Source of the DNA: Pseudomonadota bacterium
GTDB taxonomy: Bacteria; Pseudomonadota; Alphaproteobacteria; Rhizobiales; Rhizobiaceae
NCBI GenBank assembly: GCA_023388675.1
Contig: JAEWFU010000415.1
Span: 1 to 10,925, forward strand
Reading direction: 5' to 3'
Length of the DNA: 10,925 nucleotides
Below the pieces are notes generated by a model. The model worked only from the letters and a program-made list of their open reading frames with translations, made no database searches and was not told the DNA's origin. The position numbers and the translations under genes are program-made. How positions within the stretch are numbered: the first letter of the stretch is position 1; each line of letters opens with the position of its first letter. Positions 7,983-10,925 of this stretch are shown one piece after another.

Positions 7983-8065
7983 CCTCTCGATCATCTGATT
8001 CCGCTGCTGCGGTCCAATGTGGGGCGTCGGCGGGCGTTCGTCACCCGCCGTAGCCCCGCGAGAGG
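7983..8065 (-). promoter_or_regulatory. Long-range pairing that could mask the DUF445 ribosome site
   Basis: On the minus-strand RNA, CCTCTCG (8065-8059) is complementary over 7 bases to CGAGAGG (7989-7983), which contains the Shine-Dalgarno GAGAGG of the DUF445 gene. The first copy lies 7 nt after the stop of the GNAT gene. The two segments enclose the hairpin at 8021-8057, so a readthrough transcript could fold with the ribosome site closed. This is visible complementarity; regulation is inference. Confidence 0.3.
8021..8057 (-). terminator. Hairpin downstream of the GNAT gene
   Basis: A 7-bp stem CGGCGGG (8028-8034) / CCCGCCG (8044-8050) has a 9-nt loop. It is extended, across a 2x2 mismatch, by GGGGC (8021-8025) / GCCCC (8053-8057). 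It starts 15 bp beyond the GNAT stop. There is no T-tract on the minus strand, so it is a weak intrinsic terminator or an RNA-stabilising structure. Confidence 0.5.
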
Positions 8066-8072
8066 TCTTCGA

Positions 8073-8630
8073 TCAGTAAGCGGCGGCCAGCAGCGTGCCG
8101 AACGCACCCGCGCCCGGCCGCGCCGGCAATGGCGGCACCGGCTCCAGCCCGATGACACCTAGCGTCTCGCCGTCCTCGAAACGCAGGGACGCGTTGAACC
8201 GGCGCGCCAGCCGCTTCATCGCCTCGTTCTGCGGATGGGTGGTGACAAGCAGCCGCTCGTAGCCGAAGGCGCGCGCGCTTTCGATCAGCCGCGCAAAAAG
8301 CAGGCTTCCAAGGCCGCGATGCTGCAGGTGACGCTCGACGCTGAATGCGATCTCGCCCGTCGGCTCGGCATCCTGCGGACGCTCGTGCAATTCGGCAGCC
8401 CCCAGCACCTGACCGTTCTCGACATAGCCGATGACGAGCGTGCCTGTGCCGAAACTGCGCTCGGCATAGGAGGAAACGAAACCGTCATTTGTGGGACCGT
8501 TGAAGCGATCGCGCCGACTCTCGGCATCAAGCCGCAGCAGATGCGCCTTGAACTGGGACAGTTCCGAATGTCTCAGCAGCCTTATCGTGCCTGTAAGGCG
8601 CGCGGCCGCATGGTTTGGCGGCTGTTGCAT
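8073..8630 (-). CDS. GNAT family N-acetyltransferase
   Basis: 185 aa soluble acetyl-CoA-dependent acyltransferase. One GNAT domain is visible: an N-terminal TIRLLRHSELSQFKAHLLRL, the beta strands LVIGYVENGQVLGAAEL and GEIAFSVE, then the acetyl-CoA pyrophosphate-binding motif QHRGLGSLLF (about 103-112). ERLLVTTHPQNEAMKRLARRF follows, the usual strand and helix near the acceptor. The substrate cannot be inferred. The ATG at 8630 is preferred: GAGG lies 8 nt upstream and the protein begins shortly before the domain. An ATG at 8663 and the longest frame, to 8807, would add unsupported residues, and the latter would cover the likely promoter region. Divergent from rirA, so it may share the iron-responsive control region. 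Confidence 0.88.
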   Translation of the reverse strand: MQQPPNHAAARLTGTIRLLRHSELSQFKAHLLRLDAESRRDRFNGPTNDGFVSSYAERSFGTGTLVIGYVENGQVLGAAELHERPQDAEPTGEIAFSVERHLQHRGLGSLLFARLIESARAFGYERLLVTTHPQNEAMKRLARRFNASLRFEDGETLGVIGLEPVPPLPARPGAGAFGTLLAAAY

Positions 8631-8680
8631 GTCGCAATCCTCGTGGGTTCCTCCCCGAGTCATCGCAACTCGACACAAAT

Positions 8681-8710
8681 CTATATTGTGCAATGCAGCA
8701 TGATTTGCAA
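8681..8710 (-). promoter_or_regulatory. Possible sigma-70 promoter for the GNAT gene
   Basis: On the minus strand, TTGCAA (8710-8705) and TATAGA (8686-8681) are separated by 18 nt, 51 nt before the ATG at 8630. Each hexamer matches consensus at 4 of 6 positions. It stands out as AT-rich in a GC-rich context. A prediction only. Confidence 0.35.
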
Positions 8711-8775
8711 GGCCTGCGCGATGCGCCCGGCACATGCCAGCCATGCATCGATCAGCCCGGCCCGCAGTTATAAGT

Positions 8776-8790
8776 TGAGATTCATACTCA
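8776..8790. promoter_or_regulatory. IRO-box-like element TGA-N9-TCA (candidate RirA site)
   Basis: TGA at 8776-8778 and TCA at 8788-8790 are separated by exactly 9 nt. TGA-N9-TCA is the form described for the iron-responsive operator recognised by RirA in rhizobia. It lies 84 bp upstream of rirA and 146 bp upstream of the divergent GNAT start. The motif is short and could occur by chance, but the location before rirA itself makes autoregulation plausible. Confidence 0.5.
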
Positions 8791-8801
8791 TGATTTTTTC
8801 G

Positions 8802-8831
8802 TTGCACTCTGGAATAGTTCTAAGATATGTT
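8802..8831 (+). promoter_or_regulatory. Possible rirA promoter with ICE-like (Irr) sequence in the spacer
   Basis: A TTGCAC (8802-8807) and TATGTT (8826-8831) pair with an 18-nt spacer is a plausible weak promoter. The spacer holds TCTGGAA-TAG-TTCTAAG at 8808-8824, which matches the rhizobial Irr ICE consensus TTTAGAA-N3-TTCTAAA at 11 of 14 defined positions. Irr binding there would block RNA polymerase. Hexamers and operator are predictions from sequence only. Confidence 0.4.
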
Positions 8832-8832
8832 C

Positions 8833-8848
8833 CATATTAACGAATATG
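8833..8848 (+). repeat. Perfect inverted repeat CATATT-N4-AATATG in the rirA leader
   Basis: CATATT (8833-8838) and AATATG (8843-8848) are perfect inverted copies around AACG. The 5' half also pairs with TATG at 8826-8829 around TTC, so repeats are nested. It sits 26 bp upstream of the rirA ATG. It could be a dimer-binding operator or a small leader hairpin; too AT-rich and short for a terminator. Confidence 0.4.
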
Positions 8849-8873
8849 CTTCGCGCCCCTCGAAAGGCAGACC

Positions 8874-9335
8874 ATGCGGCTCACACGCCAGACCAACTAT
8901 GCCATCCGCATCCTGATGTACTGCGCGGCCAACGAAGGCCGTCTCAGCCGCATTCCCGAGATCGCGGCCGCCTACTCGGTATCGGAACTGTTCCTGTTCA
9001 AGATCCTGCAGCCACTCGTCGAGAACAAGCTGGTGGAAACCGTGCGCGGCCGCAACGGCGGCGTGCGCCTCGGCAAGCCCGCCGCTGAGATCACGCTCTT
9101 CGACGTCGTCCGCGTGACCGAGGACAATTTCGCGATGGCCGAGTGCTTCGAAAACGATTCGGCCGAGTGCCCGCTGGTCGATTCCTGTGCCCTCAACGAG
9201 GCGCTGCGCAAAGCGCTCGGCGCGTTCTTCGAGGTGCTGGAAAGTTATACGATCGAAGACCTCGCCAGCGCGCGTTTCTCCCTGCGCGACCGGCTGGGGA
9301 TAGACAACCTGCCGCGCGTTGCCGCGAACGGCTGA
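8874..9335 (+). CDS. rirA: Rrf2-family iron-responsive transcriptional regulator RirA
   Basis: 153 aa winged-helix repressor. In rhizobia RirA carries a [4Fe-4S] cluster and represses iron-uptake genes when iron is plentiful. The start MRLTRQTNYAIRILMYCAAN is the characteristic Rrf2/RirA N-terminus. The helix-turn-helix and wing follow: IPEIAAAYSVSELFLFKILQ, then VETVRGRNGGVRLG (about 27-68). The three cluster cysteines are present at Cys91, Cys99 and Cys105 in the pattern AMAECFEN...ECPLVDSC. Length is normal. The ATG at 8874 is preceded by AAAGG at 6 nt. Upstream are an IRO-like box, an ICE-like sequence and an inverted repeat, consistent with auto- and cross-regulation. Next to it, in convergent orientation, are heme-import genes of the kind RirA controls, so the local arrangement supports the name. 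Confidence 0.96.
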   Translation: MRLTRQTNYAIRILMYCAANEGRLSRIPEIAAAYSVSELFLFKILQPLVENKLVETVRGRNGGVRLGKPAAEITLFDVVRVTEDNFAMAECFENDSAECPLVDSCALNEALRKALGAFFEVLESYTIEDLASARFSLRDRLGIDNLPRVAANG

Positions 9336-9338
9336 TTT

Positions 9339-10130
9339 TCAGAGCACCGCCGACTGCGGCAGGATGAACGGCGCGTTGCCGGCAGGCAGGGCGCCCACTT
9401 TCAGCCTGCATTCGAACACCCGGTGGATGAGGTCGTCGGTGAACACTTCCGCCGGCGCACCGGACGAGGCCACCCTGCCCCGGCTCATCACCGTCACCTG
9501 ATCGGCGAACATCGAGGTCAGGTTGAGATCGTGCAGGATGGCGACCACGCCGCCGCCGCGCGTGGCGAAATCGCGCGCGATCTTCATGATGACGAGCTGG
9601 TGCTTGATGTCGAGGCTGGAAACCGGCTCGTCCAGGAACAGCCAGCGCGGCTCGCCGTCGAGCACCGGCGCCCACACCTGGCACAGCACGCGCGCAAGCT
9701 GCACGCGCTGCTGCTCGCCGCCCGAAAGCTCCTGGTAGAACCGCCCTGCAAATCCTTCCAGATCGACACGCGCAAGCGCGCGCTCGGGCAGCCGCTCGTC
9801 CTCGCCGGCAAGCGCGCCGGAGCGGCCGTTGACGATGCCGAGGCGAACGATCTCGCGCACCGTGAACGGAAACGACAGGGTCGTCGCCTGCGGCAGCACC
9901 GCACGCAGGCCGGCGGCCTGCCAGGGCTTCATCTCGCGCAGATCGCGCCCGTTCAGCCGGATCGTGCCCTCGGCCTTGAGGTCGCCGGACAGTGCCTTCA
10001 GAAAGGTCGTCTTGCCCGATCCGTTGGGTCCGACGATCGCCGTGACCTCGCCGGGACGGGCCTCGAAGCTCACATCCTGCAGGATGCGCTTGTGCCCGAT
10101 GAAAACCGAAACGTCGCGCGCCTCGATCAT
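9339..10130 (-). CDS. hmuV: Heme ABC transporter ATP-binding protein HmuV
   Basis: 263 aa ATPase that powers import of heme across the inner membrane with the HmuU permease and a periplasmic HmuT. Walker A GPNGSGKTT is at 34-42, the Q-loop Gln at 81 (VLPQATTLSFPFTV), the signature LSGGEQQR at 135-142, Walker B WLFLDEP at 163-169 and the H-loop His at 200. The LSFPFTVREIV stretch and VLDGEPRWLFLDEPVSSLD are typical of HmuV rather than siderophore ATPases. The ATG at 10130 is chosen for its GAGGAG site (10138-10143) at 7 nt and the canonical MIEARDVSV start. An earlier ATG at 10145 overlaps the hmuU stop. Lies 11 bp after hmuU, so certainly in the same operon. Its stop is 3 bp from the rirA stop. 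Confidence 0.94.
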   Translation of the reverse strand: MIEARDVSVFIGHKRILQDVSFEARPGEVTAIVGPNGSGKTTFLKALSGDLKAEGTIRLNGRDLREMKPWQAAGLRAVLPQATTLSFPFTVREIVRLGIVNGRSGALAGEDERLPERALARVDLEGFAGRFYQELSGGEQQRVQLARVLCQVWAPVLDGEPRWLFLDEPVSSLDIKHQLVIMKIARDFATRGGGVVAILHDLNLTSMFADQVTVMSRGRVASSGAPAEVFTDDLIHRVFECRLKVGALPAGNAPFILPQSAVL

Positions 10131-10141
10131 GGCTGGTCTCC

Positions 10142-10924
10142 TCATAGGTCGAGAATGCCCCGCCTGCGCAGCAGGATCCAAAGGAAGAACGGTGCTCCGA
10201 CCGCCGCGGTGACGATGCCGATCGGCAGCTCCGCCGGCGCGACGATCGTGCGGCTGACCGCATCGGCGAGCAGCAGCAAGGAAGCGCCGAGAAGCGCGGA
10301 GGCCGGCAGCAGGAAGCGATGATCGGGGCCGATCAGCAGCCGCAACAGGTGCGGCACGACGATGCCGACGAAACCGATGCCGCCGGAGACGGCCACCGAA
10401 GCGCCCGTGGCGGCTGCCACGGCGACGATCGCGATATTCTTGAAGCGCTGTACGGGAACGCCGAGGTGATGCGCCGTCGCCTCGCCAAGCGCCATGGCAT
10501 TAAGCCCTCGTGCCATGAAGGGCGCGCCCACAAGCGCAAGCACGATGATCGGACCGGCGGCAGCGATCTTGGTCCAGGTCGCGCCGGCAAGCGAGCCGAG
10601 GCCCCAGAACGTCAGGTCGCGGAGCTGGCGGTCGTCGGCGAGATAGACGAGAACGCCGGAGAAAGCGCCGGCCATCGCGCCCAGCGCAATGCCGGCCAGG
10701 AGCATCGTTGCGATCGATGTCTGCCCCCTGCGGGTCGCGACCCGGTAGAGCACCATTGTCGTGACGAGGCCGCCGCCGAAGGCCGCCAGCGGCAAGGCAT
10801 ATATGCCGAGCAGTGCCGTCACCGGCGCCAGGACGGTTGAACCGAGCACGATCATCGTGATCGCGCCAAGCCCGGCGCCTGAGGAAACGCCCACAAGGCC
10901 AGGATCCGCCAGAGGATTGCGAAA
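10142..10924 (-). CDS. hmuU: Heme ABC transporter permease HmuU (FecCD family), N-terminus outside the window
   Basis: Inner-membrane permease of the BtuC/FecCD type. 260 residues are present, open through the window end; about 100 N-terminal residues are expected beyond it. The visible part starts with RNPLADPGLVGVSSGAGLGA, the conserved family block, followed by several hydrophobic segments. ALGEATAHHLGVPVQRFK is the cytoplasmic loop that contacts the ATPase. SGGIGFVGIVVPHLLRLLIG and PAELPIGIVTAAVGAPFFLWIL end the protein as usual. Siderophore permeases share these motifs; the heme assignment rests on the coupled HmuV-like ATPase and the adjacent rirA. The GTG at 10894 is an internal codon, not the start. 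Confidence 0.92.
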   Translation of the reverse strand, partial: FRNPLADPGLVGVSSGAGLGAITMIVLGSTVLAPVTALLGIYALPLAAFGGGLVTTMVLYRVATRRGQTSIATMLLAGIALGAMAGAFSGVLVYLADDRQLRDLTFWGLGSLAGATWTKIAAAGPIIVLALVGAPFMARGLNAMALGEATAHHLGVPVQRFKNIAIVAVAAATGASVAVSGGIGFVGIVVPHLLRLLIGPDHRFLLPASALLGASLLLLADAVSRTIVAPAELPIGIVTAAVGAPFFLWILLRRRGILDL

Positions 10925-10925
10925 C

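Noticed and set aside
9193..10322. Long alternative frames on both strands overlapping hmuV
   Set aside because: The hmuV frame contains Walker A, signature, Walker B and H-loop in order; the alternatives have no motifs.
1..10925. Mobile elements, CRISPR arrays, tRNA or rRNA genes
   Set aside because: No transposase or integrase motifs, terminal repeats, regularly spaced repeats or recognisable RNA gene sequences were seen on either strand.

Overview
The window looks like chromosomal DNA from a high-GC alphaproteobacterium of the order Hyphomicrobiales (rhizobia and relatives, Mesorhizobium-like). The best evidence is a RirA-type Rrf2 iron regulator with its three cluster cysteines, lying next to hmuUV-type heme transport genes. 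GC-rich codon use is uniform throughout. I see no insertion sequence, integrase, tRNA, rRNA or CRISPR array.

Layout, left to right. (1) 2-2275, + strand: 3'-complete part of a two-domain aldehyde dehydrogenase of the ALDH16 type, with an active first domain and a degenerate second domain. A GC-rich hairpin follows. (2) 2344-3909, - strand: a two-gene operon of paralogous, unnamed membrane proteins. Each has an XRE-like N-terminal region, one membrane segment and a C-terminal domain with a conserved cysteine pair. (3) 4187-4837, + strand: a zeta-class glutathione transferase / maleylacetoacetate isomerase, divergent from the pair. (4) 4846-7975, - strand: DUF445 membrane protein, then an FMN-dependent alpha-hydroxy-acid oxidase (lactate 2-monooxygenase-like) whose reading frame appears broken near codon 35, then a MaoC/NodN-like hydratase. 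(5) 8073-8630, - strand: a GNAT acetyltransferase. (6) 8874-9335, + strand: rirA. (7) 9339-10925, - strand: hmuV and the 3' part of hmuU.

Right third. The 243-bp region between the GNAT gene and rirA contains a TGA-N9-TCA element (RirA 'iron-responsive operator' form), a sequence close to the Irr ICE consensus, and a perfect short inverted repeat. This suggests a local iron-control node: RirA, possibly together with Irr, would set its own level and act on the adjacent heme importer. rirA and hmuV converge with a 3-bp gap.

The rest is mostly metabolic housekeeping with no visible common pathway. The least explained element is the tandem paralogous pair at 2344-3909. The clearest sequence anomaly is the frameshift near 6504. 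No gene-free stretch exceeds 300 bp; the longest are 3910-4186 and 8631-8873.
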